A DNA stretch of 64,000 nucleotides from Bradyrhizobium sp. U87765 SZCCT0048 (GTDB lineage Bacteria > Pseudomonadota > Alphaproteobacteria > Rhizobiales > Xanthobacteraceae): assembly GCF_018131225.1 (NCBI RefSeq), contig NZ_JAFCMM010000003.1:1-64000 (forward strand), read 5' to 3'. How positions within the stretch are numbered: position 1 is the stretch's first letter; each line of letters begins with the position of its first letter. Both the position numbers and the translations under genes were made by a program. The notes beneath the pieces were generated by a model. That model was not told where the DNA came from. It saw only the letters and a list, made by a program, of their open reading frames with translations, and made no database searches. Positions 36,672-46,181 of this stretch are shown one piece after another.

Positions 36672-38459
36672 TTATCGCATCTCGTCCGGTGCCTGGACGC
36701 CGAGCACGGCGAGACCTGATGCCAGCACCGAGACGACGCCCTGAACCAGAGCCAGTCGCGCAAGCGTGATTTCTGCATCATTAGTTATAATGAAGCGTAA
36801 ATGAGGCAAATCACGACCCCTGGTCCAGAGCGCGTGAAATTCGCTGGCCAGATCATACAGGTAAAATGCGATTCGGTGGGGTTCATGCGCAAGCGCCGCC
36901 GCCTCCACGATCCGCGGATAGAGCGCCAGGCGCCGCATCAGGCCGAGCTCGGCGGCGTCCGACAGCCGGCCGAGACTGGCGCCCTGCAGCAGCGCCCCCC
37001 GCGCCGCCTCGTCCTCCGGGAAGTCGGGCAGCGCTTCGCGCGCGTTGCGGAAGATCGAGTGGCCGCGGGCGTGGCCGTACTGCACGTAGAACACCGCGTT
37101 GTCCTTGGACTGCTCGATCACCTTGGCAAGATCGAAATCCAGCAGCGCGTCATTCTTGCGGAACAGCATCATGAAACGGACGGCGTCGCAGCCGACCTCG
37201 TCCACCACTGCACGGAGCGTGACGAAATTGCCGGCGCGCTTCGCCATCTTGACCGGCTCGCCGTTGCGCAGCAACCGCACGAGCTGCACGATCTTGACGT
37301 CGAGCGTGCCCTTGCCGCCGGTGACCGCGGCGATCGCCGCCTGCACCCGCTTGATGTAGCCGCCGTGATCGGCGCCCCAGACGTCGACCATGTTGGCAAA
37401 GCCGCGGTCGAACTTGTTCTTGTGATAGGCGATGTCAGAGGCGAAATACGTAAAACTGCCGTCCGACTTCTTCAGGGGACGGTCGACGTCGTCGCCGAAC
37501 GCGGTGGCGCGGAACAGCGTCTGCTCGCGATCCTCATAGTCCTCGACCGGCGCGCCCTTCGGCGGCGGCAGGCGGCCTTCATAGACGTCGCCCTGGGCGC
37601 GCAGCTTATCGATCACAGCCGCGACTTCGCCGCCGCCCGCGCCCTGCAGCGAGCGTTCGGAGAAGAACAGGTCATGGCGCACGTTGAGCGCGGCGAGATC
37701 CAGGCGAATCTCGTCCATCATCATGGCGATGGCCTTGTCGCGCACCACCGGCAGCCATTCAGCTTCCGACTGCTTCGTGAGGCGGTCGCCATATTCCCGT
37801 GCCAGCGCCTCGCCGACCGGCTTGAGATAGTCGCCGGGATAGAGACCTTCCGGAATCTCGCCGATGGCCTCGCCGAGCGCCTCGCGGTAGCGCAGGAACG
37901 CCGAGCGCGCCAGCACGTCGACCTGGGCGCCGGCGTCGTTGATGTAGTACTCGCGCGTGACGTCGTAGCCGGCGAAGTCGAGCAGGCTCGCCAGCGCATC
38001 GCCGAACACCGCGCCACGGCAGTGGCCGACATGCATCGGGCCGGTCGGATTGGCCGAGACGTACTCGACGTTGATCTTTTCCTTCGCGCCAATCCCGCTG
38101 CGGCCATAGCCGCGGCCGGCGGCGAGCACGGCGCGCAGCGCATCGGTCCAGGCCGACGGCTTCAGCGTCAGGTTGATGAATCCGGGCCCCGCGATCTCGA
38201 CGGCCTCGACCAGCGCATCGGCACGCAGCCGCTCCGCCACCTTTTCGGCGAGGTCGCGCGGCTTCGCCCTGGCGTCCTTGGCCAGCACCATGGCGACGTT
38301 GGTCGCCATGTCGCCGTGGCTGGCATCGCGCGGCGGCTCGACCACCACGCGCGACAGGTCGACCGTCTCCGGCAGCGTACCCTCGGCAATCAGGGCGCGG
38401 CAGATGTCATGCACCCGCGCCAGCACGTCGGCGAAAATGTGAACGGTGGAAGTGGTCAT
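36672..38459 (-). CDS. argS: Arginyl-tRNA synthetase
   Basis: Class Ia synthetase, 595 residues. The HIGH motif is HVGH in ANPTGPMHVGHCRGAVFGD, and the KMSK-type loop is KMAKRAGNFVTL, with Ala for Ser as in many alphaproteobacteria. The C-terminal DALR-type anticodon-binding domain is present (VFYVQYGHARGHSIFRN onward). The ATG at 38457-38459 fits the family start and has AAGGGA about 13 nt upstream. It follows dgt by 114 nt on the same strand. Confidence 0.97.
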   Translation of the reverse strand: MTTSTVHIFADVLARVHDICRALIAEGTLPETVDLSRVVVEPPRDASHGDMATNVAMVLAKDARAKPRDLAEKVAERLRADALVEAVEIAGPGFINLTLKPSAWTDALRAVLAAGRGYGRSGIGAKEKINVEYVSANPTGPMHVGHCRGAVFGDALASLLDFAGYDVTREYYINDAGAQVDVLARSAFLRYREALGEAIGEIPEGLYPGDYLKPVGEALAREYGDRLTKQSEAEWLPVVRDKAIAMMMDEIRLDLAALNVRHDLFFSERSLQGAGGGEVAAVIDKLRAQGDVYEGRLPPPKGAPVEDYEDREQTLFRATAFGDDVDRPLKKSDGSFTYFASDIAYHKNKFDRGFANMVDVWGADHGGYIKRVQAAIAAVTGGKGTLDVKIVQLVRLLRNGEPVKMAKRAGNFVTLRAVVDEVGCDAVRFMMLFRKNDALLDFDLAKVIEQSKDNAVFYVQYGHARGHSIFRNAREALPDFPEDEAARGALLQGASLGRLSDAAELGLMRRLALYPRIVEAAALAHEPHRIAFYLYDLASEFHALWTRGRDLPHLRFIITNDAEITLARLALVQGVVSVLASGLAVLGVQAPDEMR

Positions 38460-38573
38460 GTCGTCCGTGATCCCTTCGGCCACAGCAATGGAGTACCGGA
38501 TCCGCCATTCGCGTTGCGCGCCCGCGACAAGCGGGGCGTGAATGCCAGATCCACGAGGCCGACGAGGGGCCGC

Positions 38574-39782
38574 CTAACGCAAATCCGGGGTCGAGTCAAA
38601 GAGACGGGCATGTTCGACCATGGCGAAACGGTCGGTCATTCCGGCAATGAAATCGGCAATTCGGCGGGTGCGGTCGGCCTCCCCGACCGCCCCGGCGAAG
38701 GCCAGCCACTCCGGCGGCAGGTCCCGCGGGGTCTTCTGGTAGCGGGCGAACAGCTCGCAGACGATGTCCTCGGCGTCGCCCATGATCCGCATCACCCGGG
38801 CATGGCGGTACATTCGCTCATAGAGGAAGCCCTTGATCGCCGCGTCGGCGGCAGCCGCCGCCGCTCCGAAGGCGACCAGCGCGGCCGGCTGGTTCCGCAC
38901 CTCCTGGGCTGACGCCGGACGCGCCTCCCCGATCCGCCGACGCGCCTCGGCGACCACGGACTCGATCTGGAAGGAAATCAGCTCGCGCACCAGTTCCGCC
39001 CCGCGCCGGCCCTCGTCGAGCCCGGGGTAGCGCTCGTCGATCGGCGCGATCATCTCGGCGGTCGCGGCGATGGCGCGGAGGTCGTCGACCAGGAACAGCC
39101 CGGCGCGCAAGCCGTCATCGATGTCGTGGGCGTTGTAGGCGATATCGTCGGCGACCGCCGCGATCTGGGCCTCCACGGAGGCGAAGCTCCACAGCTCCAG
39201 ATCGTGCCCCGCCACATAGTTGGCGATGTCCCGCGGGATGCCCTGCTCGCGGTAGCGTCCGACCGGCCGGCCGTCGCGGTCGGTCAGTGGCCCGTTGTGC
39301 TTGACGATGCCTTCGAGGGCCTCCCAGGTCAGGTTGAGACCATCGAACAGCGGATAGCGGTGCTCGAGCCGCGTCACCACCCGCAGCGCCTGGGCGTTAT
39401 GATCGAAGCCGCCATGGGCCTCCAGGCAGGCGTCGAGGGCGCGCTCGCCGGCATGGCCGAACGGCGGATGGCCGAGATCATGGGCGAGCGCCAGCGCCTC
39501 GGTAAGGTCCTCGTCGACGCCGAGCTGGCGGGCGATCGCCCGGGCGATCTGGGCGACCTCCAGCGAGTGGGTCAGACGGGTCCGGAAATGATCGCCTTCA
39601 TGGAAGACGAAGACCTGGGTCTTGTGCTTGAGCCGGCGAAAGGCATTGGCATGGATGACGCGGTCGCAATCACGCCGGAACGGGCTGCGGGTGCGGCTCG
39701 GCGGCTCCTCGTGCAGCCGGCCACGGCTGGCATCGGGGTCGCAGGCATAAGCCGCGCGGGGGGCAGCCATTCCGACGGACAC
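38574..39782 (-). CDS. dgt: dGTPase-like HD-domain phosphohydrolase
   Basis: A deoxynucleotide triphosphohydrolase-like protein, 402 residues, that would trim dNTP pools. The HD-domain ligands are visible: H in RLTHSLEVAQIARAIARQ, HD in ALAHDLGHPPFGHAGERAL, and the late Asp in VADDIAYNAHDIDDGL. The N-terminus RSPFRRDCDRVIHANAFRRLKHKTQVF is conserved. The start is called as GTG (39780-39782) because AAGGGGA is 6-7 nt upstream; an ATG at 39770 is possible. Whether it acts on dGTP or other dNTPs cannot be told from sequence. It is divergent from erpA. Confidence 0.93.
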   Translation of the reverse strand: MSVGMAAPRAAYACDPDASRGRLHEEPPSRTRSPFRRDCDRVIHANAFRRLKHKTQVFVFHEGDHFRTRLTHSLEVAQIARAIARQLGVDEDLTEALALAHDLGHPPFGHAGERALDACLEAHGGFDHNAQALRVVTRLEHRYPLFDGLNLTWEALEGIVKHNGPLTDRDGRPVGRYREQGIPRDIANYVAGHDLELWSFASVEAQIAAVADDIAYNAHDIDDGLRAGLFLVDDLRAIAATAEMIAPIDERYPGLDEGRRGAELVRELISFQIESVVAEARRRIGEARPASAQEVRNQPAALVAFGAAAAAADAAIKGFLYERMYRHARVMRIMGDAEDIVCELFARYQKTPRDLPPEWLAFAGAVGEADRTRRIADFIAGMTDRFAMVEHARLFDSTPDLR

Positions 39783-39895
39783 GGTTTTTCCCCTTTTCCA
39801 GCATTTGATTCCGGCTCGTTCCGCACTTAACTATGAGTTGCGGGAGATTCAAACCTTGCCATTCCAATCCCCGCGCGATGATGACGGAGCACCGG

Positions 39896-40225
39896 ATGAC
39901 CGGCAACGTGACCATTTCCGAGCGGGCCGCAAAGCGAATCGGAGAGATTCTGAAATCCGAAGGCGCAGGCGCGATGCTGCGGATCAGTGTCGAGGGCGGC
40001 GGCTGTTCGGGCTTCCAGTACAAGTTCGACATCGCCCGCGACCAGGCGGACGATGATCTTGTGATCGCCCGTGACAGCGCGGTCGTGCTGGTCGATCCGA
40101 CCTCGGTAAACTTCCTGTCGGGCTCGGAGGTCGATTTCGTCGACGACCTGATCGGCGCCTCGTTCCGCGTCAACAATCCGAACGCCACGGCGTCATGCGG
40201 CTGCGGCACCAGCTTCTCGATCTGA
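39896..40225 (+). CDS. erpA: Iron-sulfur cluster insertion protein ErpA (HesB/IscA family)
   Basis: An A-type carrier that passes Fe-S clusters to target enzymes. The 109-residue protein has the three invariant cysteines, in LRISVEGGGCSGFQY and in the C-terminal SCGCG. VDFVDDLIGASFRVNNPNA precedes the last pair, as expected for this family. The ATG at 39896 has GGAG 6 nt upstream; ATGs at 39878 and 39881 are less likely. ErpA versus IscA cannot be settled without a tree. Confidence 0.93.
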   Translation: MTGNVTISERAAKRIGEILKSEGAGAMLRISVEGGGCSGFQYKFDIARDQADDDLVIARDSAVVLVDPTSVNFLSGSEVDFVDDLIGASFRVNNPNATASCGCGTSFSI

Positions 40226-40308
40226 TCGATCCTGCGATCTGATCCGGTCCGGCGCGGGCAGCGGCGGACGTCGCGCGTCCTTGATGCGTCGGGGGCGCGG
40301 GTGCCTGC

Positions 40309-40548
40309 TCAGACGTCGACCGTCGCCTCGCCGAACAGCAGCACCTTCAGCGCCTGCGGCGCGGCGCCCTTCTCCGCCAGGAAATCATCGATCGCGAACT
40401 CGTCGACACCGGCATGCCGCTCGGTCTGCCACTCGTGACAGACAAGGAGACGCGCGGACGACTGGTCGAAGATCAGCCGCCAGGTGTCGATGTCTCCGGG
40501 GGCCGGTCCCCGCGCTTCCCGGTAGAACTCGCGCTCGATCGTCGCCAT
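40309..40548 (-). CDS. Small conserved hypothetical protein
   Basis: A 79-residue protein, predicted cytosolic, beginning MATIEREFYREARGPAPGDIDTWRLIFD. It is mixed alpha/beta, with ARLLVCHEW as a strand and VDEFAIDDFLAEKG as a helix. I do not recognise a named family, but the codon use, length and GGAG 7 nt before the ATG at 40546-40548 support a real gene. It lies between erpA and the RND pair with no operon partner. Confidence 0.7.
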   Translation of the reverse strand: MATIEREFYREARGPAPGDIDTWRLIFDQSSARLLVCHEWQTERHAGVDEFAIDDFLAEKGAAPQALKVLLFGEATVDV

Positions 40549-40613
40549 GCTCGGCTCCGTCTGCCGTTACGGATGGGCGCGAGTATACAGCAAGCCCGGG
40601 AGCGAGGCGACGC

Positions 40614-43600
40614 TCATTCCGCCGCGACGATGCGCGGTCGTTCCGTGTCCGTGGCGTCCTGCAGTTCCGGATCGAGACGCCGCTTGAGACGACGATCGAT
40701 GCGATCAAGGTAGATGTAGACCACCGGCGTGATGAACAGCGTCAGGATCTGCGACAGGCACAGACCACCGACCACCGCGACACCGAGCGGCTGACGCAGT
40801 TCGGCGCCCGCGCCGGCACCGAGCGCGATCGGCAACGTGCCGAAGATCGCCGCGAATGTCGTCATCATGATCGGCCGGAACCGAAGCAGCGCTGCCTCGC
40901 GGATGGCATGCTCGGCACTGAGACCGGCGCGGCGGCGTTCCAGCGCGAAGTCGACCATCATGATGGCGTTCTTCTTGACGATGCCGACCAGCATGACGAT
41001 GCCGATCATCGCGATCACCGACAGATCCATGTTGAACGCCATCAGTGTCAGCAGCGCGCCGATGCCGGCCGACGGCAGACCCGAGATGATGGTGATCGGA
41101 TGGATGAAGCTCTCGTAGAGGATGCCGAGAATGACGAAGGCTGCGAACACCGCGGCGAGGATCAGCACGCCTTGCCCGCGCAGCGATTCCTGGAACACCT
41201 GCGCGGTGCCGGAAAATCCGGTGGCGATGGTCAGCGGCAGGTTCGACGCCTGTTCGAGCTCGGTGATCTTGTCGACCGCATAGCCCAGCGATACGCCCGG
41301 CGGCAGGTTGAACGAAATCGTCGCCGCAGGCTGCTGGCCCTGGTGGTTGATCTGCAGCGGCCCGACCGTCGGCACCAGCCGTGCCACCGCATCGAGCGGA
41401 ATGACCCGGTTGTCGGCGGTCTTCATGTAGAGCTTGGACAGATCCGTCGGATCGATCCGGAACTGGGGCTGGACCTCGAGGATGATCTGGTAGTCGTTCG
41501 TCGGCATGTAGATGGTGCCGACCTGCCGCGCGCCGTAGGCATTGAACAGCTGGTTGCGCACCTGATCCGCCGTGACGCCGTAGACCGCGGCCTTCTCGCG
41601 GTCGATGTCGACCGTCATCTGCGGGTTCTTGATGTAGAGGTCGTCGTTGACGTCGAGCAGCCCGGGGATCCTGGCGATCCTGTCGCGCATCTCCGGCGCG
41701 AGGCGATACAGCGCCTCGGTGTCGCTGCTCTGCATCACGTACTGGTACTGTCCCTTGGACACCCGGCCGCCGATATTGAGGTTCTGGATGCCCTGGAAGA
41801 ACGCCCGCAGCCCGGGCACCTGGGTCGCAGTCTGGCGCAGGCGCGCCATCACCACCGGCGCCGGCTCACGCTGGCCCAGCGGCTTCAGCGCCACGAACAA
41901 ACGGCCGTAGTTGGCGGTGCTGTTGGGGCCGCCCGAGCCCACCGTGCTGTTGACGTACTCGACCGCCGGATCCTGCTTGATCAGGCCGGCGAGCACCTGC
42001 TGGCGTGCCGACATCGCCTCGAACGAGGTGTCGGTCGCCGCCTCGGTGATGCCGGTGAGGAAGCCGGTGTCCTCCTGCGGGAAGAAGCCCTTGGGCACCG
42101 CGGTGTAGAGCCATACGGTGCCTGCAAGGGTCGCGAAGGTCACCAGCAGCATCGCGAACTTGTGCGCCAGCACGCGGTCGAGCGCCCATTCATAGGCCCG
42201 CAGCCACTGCGCGAACGCCGCCTCGAAGGCCCGCAGCACGACATTGGGCCGCTCCGCCGGATCGTGCGGCTTGAGCAGACGGGCGCAAAGCATCGGCGTA
42301 AGCGTCAGCGACACGAAGCCTGAGACGATGATCGCCATCGAAATGGTGACGGCGAACTCGCGGAACACGCGCCCGACGATGCCGCCCATCAGCAGCACCG
42401 GGATGAACACGGCGATGAGCGAGAAAGTGATCGAGAGAATGGTGAAGCCGATCTCGCGCGCGCCCTTGAGCGCGGCCTCGTACGGCCGCATGCCCTCCTC
42501 GATATGGCGCACGATATTTTCGAGCATGACGATGGCGTCGTCGACCACGAACCCCACCGACAGCGTCAGCGCCAGCAGCGTCATGTTGTTGATCGAGAAG
42601 TCGAGCAGGTACATGGCCGCGAAGGTGCCGACCAGCGAGATCGGCACCGCCAGCGCGGGAATGAAGGTCGCCGACGCGGAGCGCAGGAACAGGAAGATCA
42701 CCAGGATCACCAGCGCGATGGCGATCAGCAGCGTCTCCTCGACGTCGGTCACCGCCTGGCGGATGGAGACCGAGCGGTCCATCATCACGTTGACCTCGAC
42801 TGACGGCGGAATCTGCGCCCGCAGCGCCGGCAGCCGCGCCCTCACCGCGTCGACCACGGCGACGGTGTTGGCGTCGGGCTGCTTCTGGATGGCGAGCACG
42901 ACGGCGCGCTTGCCGTCCAGCCAGGTCGCGATCTTGTCGTTCTCGACGCTGTCGTAGACCCGCGCCACTTCCTCGAGCTTGACCGGCGAGCCGTTGCGCC
43001 AGGCGACCACCACCTGGCTGTAGTCGCGCGCTTTGTCGAGCTGGCCGGAGGCCTGCAGCGCGATATCCTGGTGCGGGCCGTTGAGCGTGCCGACCGGCGT
43101 CGAGGAGTTGGCGCGCTGCACGGCGGCGCGGATGTCCTCCAGCGACAGGCCGCGCGCGGCCGCGGCCTCGGGATCGGCCTGGACGCGGATGGCGAACTTC
43201 TGGCTGCCGTAGATCAGCACCTGGGCGACGCCCGGGATCTGCGACAGCGCCTGCGCCATGGTGATGTCGCCGTACTCGTTGACGGTCGACAGCGGCAGCG
43301 TGTCGGACCCCAGCGAGACGAACAGCACCGGGAAGTCGGCCGGGTTGACCTTCCGGAAGCTCGGCGGCGTGATCATCTCGACCGGCAGGCGGCGCTGGGC
43401 GATGGTCAGCGCGGTCTGCACGTCGAGCGAGGCCGCATCGATGTTGCGGTTGAGGTCGAACTGGATGGTGATCGAGGTCGCGCCCTGGGACGACGACGAC
43501 GACATCGACGAGATGCCGGCGATGGTCGAGAGTTGCCGCTCGATCGGACCGGCCACCGAGGCTGCCATGGTATCGGCGCTGGCGCCGGGCAGCGTCGCGG

Positions 43601-43742
43601 TGACCGCGATGGTCGGAAAATCGACCTTCGGCAGCGCCGACACCGGCAGCAGGCGGAAGGCGAACACGCCGAAGGCGATGATCGACGCCGTCAGCAGCGT
43701 CGTCATGACCGGGCGACGGATGGACAGCTCCGACAGGTTCAT
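40614..43742 (-). CDS. RND efflux transporter, inner membrane permease (MdtB/MdtC-like)
   Basis: A proton-driven exporter of 1042 residues with twelve membrane helices and two large periplasmic loops. The start NLSELSIRRPVMTTLLTASII, the GASADTMAASVAGPIERQL loop, IDAASLDVQTAL, the helix 4 text DDAIVMLENIVRHIEEG with the proton-relay Asp pair, and GIVKKNAIMMVDFAL are all typical. The pattern is closer to MdtB/MdtC than AcrB. The ATG is 4 nt from the stop of the adaptor gene, so the two are co-translated. No outer membrane channel gene is adjacent; it would use a TolC-like protein encoded elsewhere. Confidence 0.95.
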   Translation of the reverse strand: MNLSELSIRRPVMTTLLTASIIAFGVFAFRLLPVSALPKVDFPTIAVTATLPGASADTMAASVAGPIERQLSTIAGISSMSSSSSQGATSITIQFDLNRNIDAASLDVQTALTIAQRRLPVEMITPPSFRKVNPADFPVLFVSLGSDTLPLSTVNEYGDITMAQALSQIPGVAQVLIYGSQKFAIRVQADPEAAAARGLSLEDIRAAVQRANSSTPVGTLNGPHQDIALQASGQLDKARDYSQVVVAWRNGSPVKLEEVARVYDSVENDKIATWLDGKRAVVLAIQKQPDANTVAVVDAVRARLPALRAQIPPSVEVNVMMDRSVSIRQAVTDVEETLLIAIALVILVIFLFLRSASATFIPALAVPISLVGTFAAMYLLDFSINNMTLLALTLSVGFVVDDAIVMLENIVRHIEEGMRPYEAALKGAREIGFTILSITFSLIAVFIPVLLMGGIVGRVFREFAVTISMAIIVSGFVSLTLTPMLCARLLKPHDPAERPNVVLRAFEAAFAQWLRAYEWALDRVLAHKFAMLLVTFATLAGTVWLYTAVPKGFFPQEDTGFLTGITEAATDTSFEAMSARQQVLAGLIKQDPAVEYVNSTVGSGGPNSTANYGRLFVALKPLGQREPAPVVMARLRQTATQVPGLRAFFQGIQNLNIGGRVSKGQYQYVMQSSDTEALYRLAPEMRDRIARIPGLLDVNDDLYIKNPQMTVDIDREKAAVYGVTADQVRNQLFNAYGARQVGTIYMPTNDYQIILEVQPQFRIDPTDLSKLYMKTADNRVIPLDAVARLVPTVGPLQINHQGQQPAATISFNLPPGVSLGYAVDKITELEQASNLPLTIATGFSGTAQVFQESLRGQGVLILAAVFAAFVILGILYESFIHPITIISGLPSAGIGALLTLMAFNMDLSVIAMIGIVMLVGIVKKNAIMMVDFALERRRAGLSAEHAIREAALLRFRPIMMTTFAAIFGTLPIALGAGAGAELRQPLGVAVVGGLCLSQILTLFITPVVYIYLDRIDRRLKRRLDPELQDATDTERPRIVAAE

Positions 43743-43746
43743 GGCG

Positions 43747-44877
43747 TCAGGCTCCCGCGCGGCGCGGCCGGATCTCGACCCGCGTGCCGTCGGACAGCAG
43801 CAACTGGCCGTCGATCACCACGTCCTCGCCGCCGGCGAGGCCTGTCTCGACCACCGACAGCCCCTGCGACGTGCGCAGCACCTTGACCGGCTGCACCCGC
43901 GCCGCGCCGTCCTTGATGACAAAGACGAAGTTGCCGGCCTGGCTGCGCTGGATCGCGACCGACGGCACCACCACGGCGTGCTCAGTGCGCACGATCAGCT
44001 TGCTCGACACCAGCGTGCCCGGCCACAGCGTCTCGCTGGTGTTGTCCATCACCCCGCGCACCGTGATCATGCCGGTGGTGGCGTCGACGGTGTTCTCCAC
44101 CATCGCGACCTTGCCGGTCTCGGAGCGCTGGGTGCCTGGAACAGTCGCGACCACGCGCGCGCCACCCGCATCCATGCCGTCGCGCAGCTCGCCGAGCACA
44201 CGCTGCGGAACCGCAAAGGTGACGTAGACCGGCGCGATCTGGTTGATGGTCGCGAGCGCGGCGACATCAGCCGGACGCACGAAGTTCCCGGCCTTGACCG
44301 CGGCGGCGCTGACGCGACCGGTGATCGGCGCGCGGATCAGCGTGAAGGTCTTCTGGACGCGGAGGTTGTCGAGAGCCGACTGGTCGGCCTGGATGGTCGC
44401 CTGCAGGACGTCGACCTGGGTCTTGGCGTTGTCGAGGTTGACCTGGGTGGTCGCCCCCTTGGCGACGAGGTCGGTGTAGCGGCGCAGGTCGCGCTCGGCG
44501 CCGGCAAGCTGGGCCTGGTCACGGGCGAGCGTGCCCTCGGCCTGGGCGATCTGGGCGTCGAGCTGACGGGCGTCGAGGGTGAACAGCAGGTCACCTTCCT
44601 TGACCAGCGCACCGTCCTCGAAGTGGACCCCGACGATGGTGGTCTCCAGCCGCGACTTCAACGCGACGCTGGCGATCGGCGTCACCGTGCCGATGGCGTC
44701 GACGTCGACCGGCACGGAACGGCGCTCGGCCTTCGCGGTCTCGACGGAAACGCTCCGGACCCTCGCCGGCCCCTGGGCCCGCTCGCCCGTGCCCGACCAG
44801 GAACCACGGGTAAACATCGCGCCGACCCCGACCACACCGATCAGGCCCACCGCAATCAGCAGATGACGTGTCTTCAT
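43747..44877 (-). CDS. RND efflux periplasmic adaptor subunit (MdtA-like)
   Basis: The membrane-fusion partner of the permease downstream, 376 residues. An N-terminal membrane anchor (LLIAVGLIGVVGVGAMF) is followed by a lipoyl half (TPIASVALKSRLETTIVGVHFEDGALVKEGDLLFTLD), a helical hairpin (residues about 100-180), the second lipoyl half (FTLIRAPITGRVSAAAVKAGNFV) and a beta-barrel. The ATG at 44875-44877 is placed just before the anchor; a GTG at 44964 would add 29 polar residues. No regulator lies next to it; xth is divergent. Confidence 0.93.
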   Translation of the reverse strand: MKTRHLLIAVGLIGVVGVGAMFTRGSWSGTGERAQGPARVRSVSVETAKAERRSVPVDVDAIGTVTPIASVALKSRLETTIVGVHFEDGALVKEGDLLFTLDARQLDAQIAQAEGTLARDQAQLAGAERDLRRYTDLVAKGATTQVNLDNAKTQVDVLQATIQADQSALDNLRVQKTFTLIRAPITGRVSAAAVKAGNFVRPADVAALATINQIAPVYVTFAVPQRVLGELRDGMDAGGARVVATVPGTQRSETGKVAMVENTVDATTGMITVRGVMDNTSETLWPGTLVSSKLIVRTEHAVVVPSVAIQRSQAGNFVFVIKDGAARVQPVKVLRTSQGLSVVETGLAGGEDVVIDGQLLLSDGTRVEIRPRRAGA

Positions 44878-45067
44878 TCTCTGGCTTTTCTTATTGTCCG
44901 TTCGGCCGGTCGCGTTCCGCGGCTCGTCCGACGCCCCCACATTGTTGTTATCCGCAGAAATCACGGCCGCGTCCCCGCGAACTGCGGCGCCCGGCTTATC
45001 ACATCCGTTTCAGTCGTGGTACGCCACGGACCTGTCATTCATCGTGCACGAGACAGTGCGGGGACCC

Positions 45068-45859
45068 ATGCGGATAGCCACCTGGAACGTCAATTCGATC
45101 CGCCAGCGGCTCGACCACCTGCTGACCTGGCTCAAGGAAACCTCGCCCGACATCGTCTGCCTGCAGGAGATCAAGTGCGTCGACGACGCGTTTCCGCGCG
45201 AGCCGATCGAGGCGCTCGGCTACAACGTCGTCACCCACGGCCAGAAGACCTTCAACGGCGTGGCGCTGCTGTCGCGCCTGCCGTTCGACGAGACACAGCC
45301 AGGCCTTGCCGGCGACCCCGACGACGTCCATGCCCGTTTCCTCGAAGGCATCGTCTCGGTGAAAGGCGGCAGCCTGCGCGTCGCATGCCTCTACCTGCCC
45401 AACGGCAACCCGCCGAATACGGAGAAATATCCCTATAAACTCAAATGGATGTCTCGGCTTCTTGATTATTCGAAGAAGCATCTTCAAGCAGAAGAGCAGT
45501 TCATCCTCGCAGGCGACTTTAACGTCATTCCGCAGCCCCGCGACGTCCACAACCCGGCGGCATGGGCCTCGGACGCGTTGTTCCTGCCGACCACGCGCGA
45601 ACGCTTTCAGGCTCTCCTCGACCTCGGCCTCACCGACGCCCTGCGCGCCGTGACCGACGAAGCGGGCCAGTACACCTTCTGGGACTACCAGGCCGGCGCC
45701 TGGCAGAAAAACAACGGCATCCGCATCGACCACCTGCTGCTGTCGCCGCAGGCCAGCGACCGCCTCACCGCGGTCGGCATCGATCGCCATGTCAGGGCGT
45801 GGGAGAAGCCGTCGGACCACGTGCCGGTGTGGATCGATCTCGACCTCGATCCAGCCTGA
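45068..45859 (+). CDS. xth: Exodeoxyribonuclease III
   Basis: An AP endonuclease and 3' exonuclease of base-excision repair, 263 residues. MRIATWNVNSIRQRL opens the EEP fold. LQEIKC contains the metal-binding Glu, GDFNV the catalytic Asp-Asn pair, and SDHVPVW the catalytic Asp-His. The ATG at 45068 marks the conserved first strand; the longer open frame upstream is not part of the family. It is divergent from the efflux operon and has no visible LexA box. Confidence 0.96.
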   Translation: MRIATWNVNSIRQRLDHLLTWLKETSPDIVCLQEIKCVDDAFPREPIEALGYNVVTHGQKTFNGVALLSRLPFDETQPGLAGDPDDVHARFLEGIVSVKGGSLRVACLYLPNGNPPNTEKYPYKLKWMSRLLDYSKKHLQAEEQFILAGDFNVIPQPRDVHNPAAWASDALFLPTTRERFQALLDLGLTDALRAVTDEAGQYTFWDYQAGAWQKNNGIRIDHLLLSPQASDRLTAVGIDRHVRAWEKPSDHVPVWIDLDLDPA

Positions 45860-45946
45860 CCGCGTCAACAGGTCGCAGCGATCAGACGCGCTCGACCGAC
45901 GCCCCAGCGATGGTCGGGTTGCCAGGCGTCAGCCCGGCGAGCGGGC

Positions 45947-46129
45947 TCAGGCACAGATGTGCGCGGCGGCGGAACGGGCCGGCAACAGCCACAGCAACGG
46001 CAGCCCAAGGGGGCCGACGATGGCCGCAACCACCATCCAAGCGCGCACCGAGCGGCCGCGCCGCCGGGCCATGCCGGCCGACAGGTGCATCGACACAATG
46101 GTCACGAGAATGGCGATGGCAGTCAACAT
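45947..46129 (-). CDS. Small two-helix membrane protein
   Basis: A 60-residue peptide with two hydrophobic helices (MLTAIAILVTIVSMHLSAGM and MVVAAIVGPLGLPLLWLLPA) separated by a basic loop (ARRRGRSVRAW), ending AAHICA. The ATG at 46127-46129 has GGAGA 8 nt upstream. It lies in a gap between the convergent xth and exoR-like genes, where nothing else is coding. Function unknown; a YajC- or PLD-nuclease-N-like small membrane protein is possible. Confidence 0.55.
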   Translation of the reverse strand: MLTAIAILVTIVSMHLSAGMARRRGRSVRAWMVVAAIVGPLGLPLLWLLPARSAAAHICA

Positions 46130-46181
46130 CGGCAGTCTCCGTTCGACTGACGCAAAGCCGTCGGCAACGCCAAACCGCCCG

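Noticed and set aside
36801..38912. Plus-strand open frame of 703 codons opposite argS
   Set aside because: Antisense shadow of a class Ia synthetase; no SD, no domain.
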